A stretch of DNA of 64,000 nucleotides, taken from contig OY856409.1 of the NCBI GenBank assembly GCA_963693085.1, positions 521,365,803 to 521,429,802 on the forward strand, read 5' to 3'. Below the pieces are notes generated by a model, which made no database searches, had not been told where the DNA came from, and worked only from the letters and a program-made list of their open reading frames with translations. Positions 1 through 10,325 of this stretch are shown one piece after another (positions within the stretch are counted from its first letter, which is position 1; each line of letters opens with the position of its first letter). The stretch is from Alisma plantago-aquatica. Its lineage: Eukaryota > Streptophyta > Magnoliopsida > Alismatales > Alismataceae. The position numbers and the translations under genes are program-made.

Positions 1-1422
1 CAATGCTTCATTAAATGTTTGAATAGTATTTGATGAAAGTATTACACATTCTTTGTAGAAAATGTTAAAATAATTGATGTTTGGAAACTTGTTTGATGCT
101 ATAAGAATATGATAATACAGTTAATTAATCAAGAGATATCATATAACGTAGTTGCCCTTACCACAGATCCATCGGCGTTAGAATTTTCTGAATGGTGAAA
201 CGAGTTTAACTCAGAGCACATATTTTTGAATATGTGGGGGTAATTGGGTAAATATATCCTTATGCCCCATAGGAATGACTGCGGGCTATATCCTATGCAC
301 GGGATTGGTTACGGACCATACCCCATTATGAGTATGGCTACGGGCCATGACTCCATGATATGATACCAGGCATTGGCTATGGGCCGTAACCCTGAAGAGA
401 GTATATGTTGCGGGCTGTAACTCTATAGAGAAGATGCCACTATACCCTGGCAAGCTAATTGCAGTTTGACACATGATGTCTCTGCCATGTAATCTCATAC
501 TGACTGAGAAGGTTGAGGTCTTAGAGTCTGGCTCTTCCATTGACCTTGTGTGGTACCGATGCTTTACGTAATAATGGTCGGTTGGAGAATGAACGGTATA
601 CTTCATCTCTTCAGGGTATTAAGTATGATTGTAAAATATAATCAGTCGTGGAGCGTAATTGCTTAAGGTTGAAATACAAGAATCACTGGTTGATGTTATC
701 TTGCTTAGTATATCGGATAAAAGTTATACATGTTCTTCATATTCCTTATTGGATAAGTGACATGCTGCTTTATTAAGTTATAGCTGAAACGCTTTGAATA
801 AGAATATTTCTCTAACCTGTTTAGACGTTAATTTAACTGTTGTTGAATATATATATGATTCCTCTTCTTAGTTTTATTCTAAATAAACTGCAATAATAAT
901 ATTTATGGCGGAGAGTTATATCTCTCACTGGGGAAATTTCAAATTCTCTCACCCCCCATGGGATCCAACTTTTTAGGTAGATGCGGAGGAAGAGGCAGAA
1001 ACCCTACAGCAGGGGAAGAGCAGCAGCAGCAGCAACAGGGACAGTAGTGAATTCTCAGGTGGAGACACTGGTTGTCATGTCTTGTATATAGAGTCATGTG
1101 TCGTCTCTGTACTCTCAGGTCCTCAGAGTCAGTAGTTAGTTTAATAAATCGATTTGAGATTTTGGCTTGATGCCTCGAGGTTCTTATGCTGCATATGTAC
1201 AGTTCTAACAGGGTAGTTGATGTATGTGATCCTCGAGAAGAGATGGTATATGACATGTACTTGTGAACCAGAATGTAATTGAATTACTTTGGTTATTTTT
1301 GAAAGAGTTTTCCATTGTATGGATCTCTTTGTAAATGGTTTTAATTTTTAGTAATTTTCAGTAATCTGCTACTAATGAACGCTTCCGCTTAAGTAAATCA
1401 TGCTTTTGTGATTTGTATGCCA
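1..1422 (+). repeat. 3' portion of a Tekay-like LTR (element A family)
   Basis: The segment aligns along its whole length with about 44180-45590, the last third of element A's 5' LTR. Shared landmarks include the degenerate 'gggccatgactc' repeats near 290-440, the 'gcggagagttatatctctcac' block near 910 and the terminal 'cttccgcttaagtaaatca'. It ends in ..gcca at 1422, exactly where A's LTR ends at 45590. The next bases (cattcatgg) are not a primer-binding site, whereas A's LTR is followed by one. This end is therefore a 3' LTR or a solo LTR, and the rest lies left of the window. ORFs in it are not coding. Confidence 0.88.
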
Positions 1423-1956
1423 CATTCATGGTGTCACTTGCAAATGAAACCAACATCACATCTATCAACACCAAATTTAAAAATTTTACTAGTTATTCAA
1501 AGGAGACTTCATGGAATCCTATTACTTGGATAGGGAACACTCACCTTGACATTTGGAATAGATTTTGTCCATTGCATTGTACACCCAAAAGCAGTTGTCC
1601 TCCTATGGTGAACTATTAATCTCTTCCCAAATGATTTTCACATTTTTATGCCCCAAATATTTAACAACTAGATTATGCTCCATATTCCCCATGATCAAGA
1701 GAGTACATGGCTATTTCCTATGATCCATGCCTCATCTAGTTATTTAGGTGCATCTTCTTTGATAAAAAAAAATAGTTTGCCATGTGAATCCAGAAACATA
1801 GAAACACAATTCATTCTCAAAAAGAAGTTTTAACCTGTGAGTTTAATAGTCATAAAATATGACATATCTTATAGATGATAGTTTTGTTTTCAACCATTAT
1901 AAAAAGTAAAGTACCAGATTGAAGGCATGATACAGAAATATAATGGTACCAGAATA

Positions 1957-2440
1957 GACATGGTAGGAAAGGTGCTATCGTAATAAGAATGATACGAAAG
2001 AACTACTACAATAATCATGGTAGGAAGAAAGAAAGATAGCTCTGTCGGAACAAGCATGGTAGGCAAGTGATCAAATCATAGGAATAAAATTATTTTATGT
2101 ACATAAGTTTACACACCTAATTCAATCAAAGGAACTCAACCATGTTGGATAGGGAAACCACATGGTGGCGGGGGGGAATAAAGAAAATGTTTCCCCTTTG
2201 ACATGGTAGGAAAGGTGCTACTACAATAAGAATGACACAAAAGCACTACTAGAATAAGCATGGTAGGAAGAAAGAAATATAGCTCTGTTGAAACAAGCAC
2301 GGTAGAAAAGAGATCAAATCATAGGAATAAATTATTTTATGTGCATAAGTTTAGACATCTACTTCAAGAAAAGGACTCAACCACATTGGATAGGGAAACT
2401 ACATGGAGGCGGAAATAAAGAAAAAATTTCCCCTTTTACT
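1957..2440. repeat. Tandem duplication, about 243-bp unit
   Basis: Two diverged head-to-tail copies: 1957-2199 and 2200-about 2440. Both begin 'gacatggtaggaaaggtgct' and share 'ggtaggaagaaagaaa', 'gatcaaatcataggaataaa', 'ggatagggaaac' and a closing 'tttcccctttt'. The second copy has several substitutions and small gaps. No coding capacity is evident. Confidence 0.85.
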
Positions 2441-2876
2441 TTTTTTGGTGCTTTATAAGTTAGCACGGGATCCTTTGGTTTGCCTTTTATTGTTGTTGTA
2501 AACTAGATATGTGGAAGGAATGACAATGAAAGAAGAAGGGATATAGGGGAGGGGTGAAATAGCATATACAAGATTTGGCGGGGAAGGAAGATGGAAGTGG
2601 GTCATAGGTTGACATCGAGAAGAAGCCTGTTGAAAGTCAGTTGCCGTGGCGATGCTTGACAACTAGTTGCACACCTGGTGGCATATGGGTGATGTAGGTG
2701 CAAATGCACATAGAGGCCACTACATGCCAGTGGGTGCCAACCGATGATTGGGTGGTGGGAGGAGTGGGGGTGATGGTGGATGATGGTGCATAGTTTTCCT
2801 TTGAGGTTGGAACCCATCGAGGAGATGAAGGAGAAAATGATGAGGAATAATGGGAGGGTTAGGGTTAGGACCATGC

Positions 2877-2887
2877 GTCTGATACCA
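2877..2887 (-). other. Possible degenerate tRNA-Met primer-binding site
   Basis: On the minus strand this reads tggtatcagac, close to the TGGTATCAGAGC used elsewhere in the window, followed by 'gcatggtcc'. If real, a minus-strand copia-type LTR lies at about 2888-3400 and its internal region to the left. No gag or pol match was seen, so the call is weak. Confidence 0.3.
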
Positions 2888-4069
2888 TATAGAAAGCAAT
2901 AACCATATATTTAATGGATATAAAGATGTTCTGGGTCTCTTGTATATAAAAGTCTAGGGATATGTGGTTATACTTTATTGGGTAGATGGATCCTTACTTA
3001 AGTGTACTTACATGACAATAAGAATTACAGTACAATGGGGCTTAGATAAATAAGCAAGAAATAAGAAATAAACCACTTATTCTAACAATCCTAATATAAA
3101 TCAAACAATGTTTACCTTCAATTAAAATCTCAATTTTCCTAGATGGGTTGCCACATGACTTGTTTCTTTAATTATCCTATGTCTCATGTAATGTGGTTTT
3201 GCATGTAGGTCTTGTTCATGTGTTCTAATCTAAATATTGTGATATTCTTGGGTTTTGATCCAATGGCCATCACATTTTCTTCTAACCCCAATTCGTTGAA
3301 ACCTAGACTCTATAATCCATAAGGATTTTGTCTCCTCTTCCTCTCCATAGTATCTACCTTTCATCCCAGCCTCACCTTGTGATATCCTCTCCTCCTCATT
3401 GCTTGTATCTTTCTAAACCATACAATTCCTGACTCTGATGGCTTTTATGACCCAAAGTATACTCCCCATTGGATCTCTTACCTTTGTTCCTGATTGGACT
3501 GTACAAATACAAAGAGGTGCTTTGGTTTGCTTTTTGCAAGCCAGATTTGGAATAAAGCATGGTAGAGGCATGGACACGTTGAGGTCCTATAATGTGGTTT
3601 GTTGTCCACCCAGTGTTTAAAAATCCATTGGCAATCTCCTCTAGTGTCATGAATCACTTTGGGGCGAGTTTTATTTATATTCATCATTGATCGTTACATT
3701 TTCTTGGCGTTATGCTCTAATTGGAACGTGATATGAGTGATTTTGGTGTTATGCCTTGGTTTCATTTAATGTTGTCATGCTTTTATGGTCATTAGTTACA
3801 TTTCATATATACTTGATGTTTTTATTTATTGGTGTTTAATCTAGGGTGAATGACATGTGATGCCCTATCACATATCTTTATTTGATGCATGATGGGGGTA
3901 ATTTGGTCAGTTACCTCATCTTTGATTTAATAATTCAATATTTAGTATTTATCATTAAAATTTTTAGTAACTAATCTATAAGTCATAAAAATAAAATAAA
4001 ATATGTTTTGGAACGAGAAAAATAATAGATATCATCTCTTATGGGTTTTTTTGCCTAGTTCATATTGGA

Positions 4070-5518
4070 TTTTTGGATATGCCACACTCATATTTTGATG
4101 ATACAAATATTTCCCAAGTTGTATTACCAACATGTGTATTAATTATTTCAAGTGATATGAAACGAAATCAAGTTCCAACTACAAAAACCTTGAAAATATA
4201 TATGATTGGATACTTGTAAATAAAGTTGTACCATGTATTTATGTATTTATTTGTACATGTGTGTTTTGATACGACTTTATAGACACAATGCAAGGAAAAG
4301 TGACGTTCTATCCTCCTAAACCTACCCAAAACCCTATCCTACACTCACATGAAGACTTTAGGGTTGATAGGTTTCATATGTGTCTTTAATAGGACCTCAC
4401 ATATATTGAAAATCTTTGCACAGAGTCCTTCTTGATTGAAAATTTTGTGGACAAGACACACACGGTCAAAGATTTAGAAAACTACAAAATAGCCTTACAT
4501 ATCTTAAGTTCTGAATCAATCTCAATCAACAATATTATCAACCGGAGAAGACTGGTTGAAGAAAAGTTTGACCGAAAAAGAGTTTTTGGGAGGAGATTGA
4601 CCGACTCATAGGTGTTGGAGCTCAAAACTTTTTTCATTTGACAATATAGCGGACTGATACTCTTCTGGTCGACAATAGTATTGTTCGAGAATGGTTTTAG
4701 AATGTTAGTTTATTAACGATCAAATTAGTTGTTTCAAATTTATTAACTTATCATAATCTTTGTAGATACCCTAACCACTTGTAAAGATTTCTTATAAATA
4801 GAAGTGGTGTTAGGGCATCTATACATCAACTTTGTACACAAAAATTGAGATCAGATAAACATACTTGAGCATACTACATGCTTTCCATCATTTTCAAAGA
4901 GATTAGGTCCAGTATTCAAGTTTCGATCATTCTAGACTAACCCATTAGCTCAATTATAATATCCTCTCTACCTAATACTACTTTGCCTAAACCTTTTTGG
5001 AGTGGATCATCATCACTTGTCAATAGAGATTGATTATACATCTTGTGAGCTGAATTGTATTTTCCATTTCTCCAACCTCTTTCTACTTTGTTGTGCTATG
5101 ATTGGACTTCTTCTTGGAGTGAAGGCTGTTCAAGATCCTACCAGAAGAAGGAGCCTTCTCTAGTTGGTTCTCTCCCTAGGCCATAAAAGAAGAGGTGAAA
5201 AGGGTGACCTTCTACGGCCCATCAAAGTAGGTGGGAGTTCTCCTTGAGCTGGAAAAAAGAGTTAGTCTTGCGTCACAAAAGACACGGATAAATTTTGTGT
5301 ATTGTGTATTAGTATATAAAAGAAATAAAATACATGATTTAGAAATCTTGGTTGGAAACAACTAGGTAGTGGATTGACATCATTTGACAAAACCACTACA
5401 AGTTTGTGTCTCTTGTGGTTGCCTCCTTTTCCTTATATTTCTGTTGCACTTTAAGTAAAGTAATTGTATTTGATTAAAATTATTATAAATCTCTATTCAC
5501 CCCCTATAGAACTTTTCA
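4070..5518 (+). repeat. Copia-1 5' LTR
   Basis: The right end is secure: ..ctctattcaccccctatagaacttttca, then two bases, then a perfect PBS at 5521. This is the same architecture as the copia-2 LTR end at 24335-24402. A TATA box at 4793 is followed by 'cttgagcatac', as in the copia-2 LTR. Upstream of the TATA, 4555-4690 holds degenerate copies of the ggtcgac...ttcgag hairpin motif found intact in copia-2. The left boundary near 4070 (tttggatatgcc) is approximate because no polypurine tract or duplicated flank marks it. Confidence 0.65.
4793..4800 (+). promoter_or_regulatory. TATA box of copia-1 LTR
   Basis: TATAAATA about 720 bp before the LTR end, matching in position and downstream context the TATA box of the copia-2 LTR at 29861. 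Predicted to start the genomic transcript about 30 bp downstream. Confidence 0.6.
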
Positions 5519-5520
5519 TT

Positions 5521-5532
5521 TGGTATCAGAGC
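5521..5532 (+). other. Primer-binding site (initiator tRNA-Met)
   Basis: TGGTATCAGAGC, an exact complement to the 3' end of plant initiator tRNA-Met as used by many LTR elements. It sits two bases after the LTR end and 12 bases before the gag ATG. Confidence 0.85.
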
Positions 5533-5544
5533 AAGTCTGGAAGA

Positions 5545-7266
5545 ATGGGGGAGATCGTGAGTAGCCAACTCAACTTGGAGGGATATTATGTGAGCAATCC
5601 ACCTGTGTTTGACTGATCCAACTACACATACTAGAAGAGGATGATGCAATTCTACCTTCAAGGAATAAGCTTTGAGTTATGGAATATGATTACTAGACCC
5701 TACACACTTCCAGCCATGGAGCTAGAACAATGCGATGCAGAAATGGTAAAGAAAGACACACTTAATGCAAAGGTTGTAAGCATACTTTATTGTTCTTTAT
5801 CTTGTAGTGAATTTAATCATATATATAATTGTGAAAAATTTTAAGAGATATGGAATAAACTCTCAGTAACTCATGGGGGTACTATACAAGTAAAGAACAC
5901 TAAAATTAGTATGTTAAACACAAGTTTGAATTATTTCATATGCAGCTAACAAGAGAATTGAAGAAATGTATGCTAGACTTTCTAACATTGTAAACAACCT
6001 AAGTGTGTTGGGGAAGAAGATAAGCAAGGAAGATCCAGTATTCAAGATACTTAGATCATTACCTCCCAGATACAAGTAAAAGGTTACCGCTATCGAGGAA
6101 GCAAATGATCTTACATCACTAAAGATGGAGCATCTCATCAGAAATTTGGAGACGCATGAAGTCACCCTTGAGGATGAAGAAAAAGTGGAAATGGAATAAC
6201 AAAAGGAGACAAGGGAGGATATTACATTCAAATCTGCCACCAAAGTGTCATCATGAAACATCATTCAAGAAAGCAGTGAACCAAGTGATGAATAAGATGA
6301 AAGCATCTTGATTGTAGATGGTAAGAAATATAAGAGATCTTGATCAATAGAACTTGTAGTTTCACTTCTTCTTCTTATAGGTGCTTTTAATGTAGAAAGA
6401 AAGAGGCACTTGGTTTTTGAATGCCCAAAACTCAAGAAAGACAAGAAGTCGTCATAAAAAAGAAAGACAATGAGTACTTTGTTGGATGGGATCCATCAAG
6501 TGATGATGGTGAAAGCAACAAAGAGGAGGATGTAGAATGTCTCCTGAAAATAACATATGAAGAAGAAATTATGATGTAAGTATTTTTTATTTATCTAAAG
6601 AAGAATTAGTCAATAGTCTTGAAGAATTTTATGACAAATATATTGATTGCAAGAAACAAAAGAGGAAACTTGCCAAAACTATTGATGAACTTAATGTTAA
6701 TAGAAATAATCTTAGTTCTGAAAATTGATTTAAAACTTTCAAATATTGTATTAAAAGAATCCATTGAGAGATATAAGGATAAATTACTTATTCTTGAAAA
6801 CAACAGTAATCTTCTCTTTCAAGAAAAGGTTGATATGCTTGCTAAATTGAATGATTATCAAACTCAAACTATATTACGAACACACTCAGATTATTATGTT
6901 TTGGTAAAAGAAAGAGATGCTTTACTTTCAAATCTTGCTCAATTAGACTTGGATATAACTAAAAAGCTTGCAAAATGTTGCATTACAAAAACAAGTTTCT
7001 AGATTAATTCAAGGAAATAAAAGTCTTGATAACTTCTTAGACATTGCTTCTAGACAAGTAGGAAGAAGAGGCTTAGGATATGTACCAAAGAAAAAATACT
7101 CACATGTGCCTAAAACTAAAAAGACATGTGCTTCCATAACTACAACTACATACATACCTAAGATTAAAGTTGTAGATTTTCAAAATGTTGAAAAGAGAAA
7201 TGAAATATCTTTTATCACATGTCATTATTGTCAACTTCTTGGACATTATGTATGGAAATTGGGGTG
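5545..7266 (+). pseudogene. Copia-1 gag, decayed
   Basis: Gag of a copia-type LTR element, whose normal role is to form the virus-like particle and bind RNA. The ATG at 5545 opens a frame (MGEIVSSQLNLEGYYV) broken by stops within 30 codons. It continues with a UBN2-like gag domain: ISFELWNMI and ALNAKVV-type sequence near 5670-5790, then IEEMYARLSNIVNNL and ILRSLPPRYK near 5950-6080 in another frame. A degenerate zinc knuckle lies near 6370-6420. An asparagine- and lysine-rich coiled-coil stretch follows at 6619-7000, then the IGRRGLGY-like motif near 7060. The second knuckle at 7220-7261 has lost its last Cys (CHYCQLLGHYVWKL). At least two frameshifts are present. No protease, integrase or RT follows; the sequence breaks off into an unrelated LTR fragment at about 7317. 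Confidence 0.8.
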
Positions 7267-7316
7267 ATAGATAAGGCAGGGGAAACAAAAATTTAAAGCC
7301 TGATTCTCCTGGATAT

Positions 7317-7896
7317 TACTTGCCTCATTGGGACATTTCCATCATTACTTTTCTTATCTTCTTATAGTTATCTTACTGATCTTGTTTTTCAAATTATGTT
7401 CCAATGTAGGGTACATCATTTTAACATTAGGTGTTATGTTATTATATGAACATATTAATCCAAAGTTACATTTATTCATCCATTTAGGGTTACAAACCAT
7501 GTAATAAGTGTCATCGTTACATAACATGAATTTCTTGTGTAAAATTGATATAAAGGTTACATATTACATTCCATGTAATAATTTAAGGTTATATTGAGGT
7601 TTCCATCAACTATTGGTTAACTTATTTATTACCTTTATTTAGTGTTATTAGCCCAAAATAGATACATGAAGCATATCATATGAATATATGCATTAAACTC
7701 ATTATCTTAGACTTCATATGCATTTTATATAGGATATCTGAGTGACTTGTTTATATTATCAAATCACTTAGAAATATAATATAATGAAAACATATGAATT
7801 GAATTATGTTGATTCCAAAAGTTTAGTGCATCACATCCTACACACCATAAAAATAATTTCATCGTTGAAATTAAGCAAAAAATTTAGTCCATCACA
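7317..7896 (-). repeat. Truncated 3' LTR of minus-strand element N
   Basis: It aligns with 9729-10325 in the same orientation throughout, for example 'tgttatgttattatatg', 'cacatattaatccaaagttac' (aacatatt here) and 'tgcattaaactc'. The element is read on the minus strand, so the right edge (..atcaca at 7896) is the LTR start TGTGATGG. It is preceded on that strand by a gypsy-like 3' end (aaatttctaggatggaat, ttttaagatgtgtatga). The other two thirds of the LTR are missing, cut off against the copia-1 gag remnant. Confidence 0.75.
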
Positions 7897-8672
7897 TCAT
7901 ACACATCTTAAAAGATATTCCATCCTAGAAATTTAGCCATCTTCTAATTTTAAGAAGGAAAACTAAATGATATCCAACCATATGTACAAAACCAGTTCGT
8001 CTTCAAAAACAAGACTTTCTACTATATCTTAACGAAACCTAAGATGTTATTATAGTAACAACGGTGAACCACTCACCATATACCTAGTTTAGACACGTAT
8101 GTTGTGTCATGACATCTTTCAACATTAGTATTGCATGATCACTACCTCCTCATACATGTGTGGAGACACATTTTTTGTATTTACATAAATATATAATAAA
8201 ATATTATATAGTTTCTCTCTGGTGAAACAAATGTTAGAGAAAACTATCAAGACTCGAGCCAATTAGAGACAAAACCAAATCAGCAAACCAAGTGTCCCAC
8301 ACATAGTAGAGAGTCAAATGTCATGTCACTTAGTGAAAAGGGTCAAAACAAGGTGTAGATTAGTGCATCTACCCTAAACAACGAGCACCATATGTCTAGA
8401 GTTTCTATTCCCTCGATGCCCACATCTCTAAATAATGTAACATCCCATACAACCATATTATTAGGGATGATTGACACTTCAGGACTTGTTATATAACAAG
8501 CATTTGTCTAGACCTAGTTCTCATACATATAGGTTATAACCTAGAGACTAGGTCAGATCAAGTTTCCAAAAGACGACTAATCTAACCCTAACAAATTTTT
8601 AGTTTCAAGGAATTTTGAGTTGCATCATGAGAAAATGCCAGGCTTTACTATTGTTCATGCTCTGATACCACC
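7897..8672 (-). mobile_element. Internal region of element N, non-coding
   Basis: Only 776 bp separate the two LTRs of this element, and no ORF of any retrotransposon family is present. Read on the minus strand, the part next to the PBS matches the plus-strand sequence after the D-family LTR at 36843-37330, including 'gtgggacacttggtttgctg' versus 'gtaggacactcattttgctg' and 'aactatataatattttatta'. It is therefore a conserved untranslated leader. The element is either internally deleted or a non-autonomous derivative. Confidence 0.65.
8659..8670 (-). other. Primer-binding site of element N
   Basis: The plus strand reads gctctgatacca, so the minus strand has TGGTATCAGAGC, a perfect initiator-Met PBS. 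It lies two bases from the LTR that starts at 8673 and is followed on the minus strand by 'atgaacaatag', as at 36855. Confidence 0.85.
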
Positions 8673-10325
8673 TGCGATGTCCCAGGATTTTCAACACCTT
8701 GACTGCATGTGTGGCATCAACAATTGAAACCCTCACCTCAGAGAGAATCCCAATATAAACCCACACTCAAGGCTAAGAAGAAGAAAATTTGAGAAAATCT
8801 AAGGAAACTAAAGTATCACATGCACATGAAAAATAACAAACCATACAACACAAGCTCACTGTACAATATATAATTATAAAATGCATTATTACAACATCTG
8901 AGATTACATATTAAATAGTAAACTTTTACATATTATGATACTAAATTCAAAGAAGGATCTTTTATACAATATGTCCACCTATACATATGCTTGCAACACA
9001 ACTCTCAATGATCCTGAGTATTCAAGATCGTATAACCACATACCTAAAATAGAGATTACAAGTAGTACACATAAACACAATATTCTAAAATATAGTAATT
9101 GAGTACGCTTACGTGATCCATATAACTCTCTAATACTATGACTTGGCAATAAGATAAAACTAATACTTGGAAGTAATAAAAGTAAAAAAAAGCATACTTG
9201 TACAAAAATGTTTATTAATAAAAGGGAACATGTCTTTTAGGAAAATTGTCCATTATATATCCATGCATTGATTGCCTAAGGTTTTGATGCATTCTCTTGA
9301 CTCTCAAGAAGTTCAAGATTAATGCCTTTATGATCGAATACCAAAGAGTTAGATCATATGTACAATGTGACCGACTACTAAAGATTTTAGTCACTTCCAA
9401 CCACTATACTACCAAAGAGTTTAGTTCTTTCATATAATGGAATAGATATATTACGTTTCATGCTTTCAAGACTACATATACAGAAAATCAAGAAAGGTAG
9501 TATACAAAAAAATTTATTTCATCCAATATCATATGCCAAGTATCTGTGCATGCATAATACAACCACAATAAATAGTATTTTAATTAAGAGATAAAGTGTA
9601 CCTTGATCAAGATATCCAAATCATTATATTACTAATGTAAACTATATCCTTGGTCAACCATAATAAAGACAAGATCACATGTACCATCATCATATTCTCA
9701 TAATTAACCATAGTCATGTGTCATTAGGGTTTTACTTATCTCATTAGGACATTTCCATTATTACTTGTCTTATCTTCTTATGGTTATCTCAATGATCTTA
9801 TGTTTCCAATTAGGTTACAGATTAAGGTACATCATTTGAACATCAGGTGTTATGTTATTATATGCACATATTAATCCAAAGTTACATTTATTAGTCCCCT
9901 AAGGTTACAAACCATGTATTAAGTGTCATCATTACATAACATGATTTCATGTGTCAAACTAAAATAAATTACATATTACATTCCATGTACCGATTTAAGG
10001 TTATACTAAAATGTCATCATTTATTGGTTATCCACTTATTTATTACGTTTTATTTAGTGTTATTAGCTAAAAATAGCTACATGAAGCATATCACATGAAT
10101 ATATGCATTAAACTCGTTATCTTTGATTTTATATGCATTTTATATAAGATACCAAAGTTATGGGTCCATTTTATCAAAGCACTAGGAAATATTAATATAC
10201 TTAAAAGATATGAATTTTATTACGTTATTAGACATTTAAGATTCCAAAAGTTAAGTACATGACACCCTATGCACCTTAAAAGAAATTTCGTTTTTGAAAT
10301 TAAGAAAAAAATCCACTTCATCACA
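8673..10325 (-). repeat. 5' LTR of minus-strand element N
   Basis: Bounded by tg (tgcgatgtcccagg) next to the PBS at 8673 and by ..cttcatcaca at 10325, giving a 1653-bp LTR with TG..CA ends. Its far third repeats at 7317-7896. It contains an embedded second PPT/LTR-start-like junction near 10255-10295 (see findings). No ORF is credible. Confidence 0.7.

Larger units (their letters stand above)
1423..4069. other. Non-coding stretch, no gene recognised
   Basis: AT-rich sequence with only short ORFs lacking any recognisable family. It contains the 243-bp tandem duplication at 1957-2440 and a possible reverse-strand primer-binding site at 2877-2887. The sequence after 2888 may be a decayed copia-type LTR. 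Nothing else could be supported. Confidence 0.5.

Noticed and set aside
2602..2874. Minus-strand 90-codon ORF with a signal-like hydrophobic start
   Set aside because: His/Pro-rich translation of simple-sequence-like DNA; no family, and it ends next to a PBS-like site.
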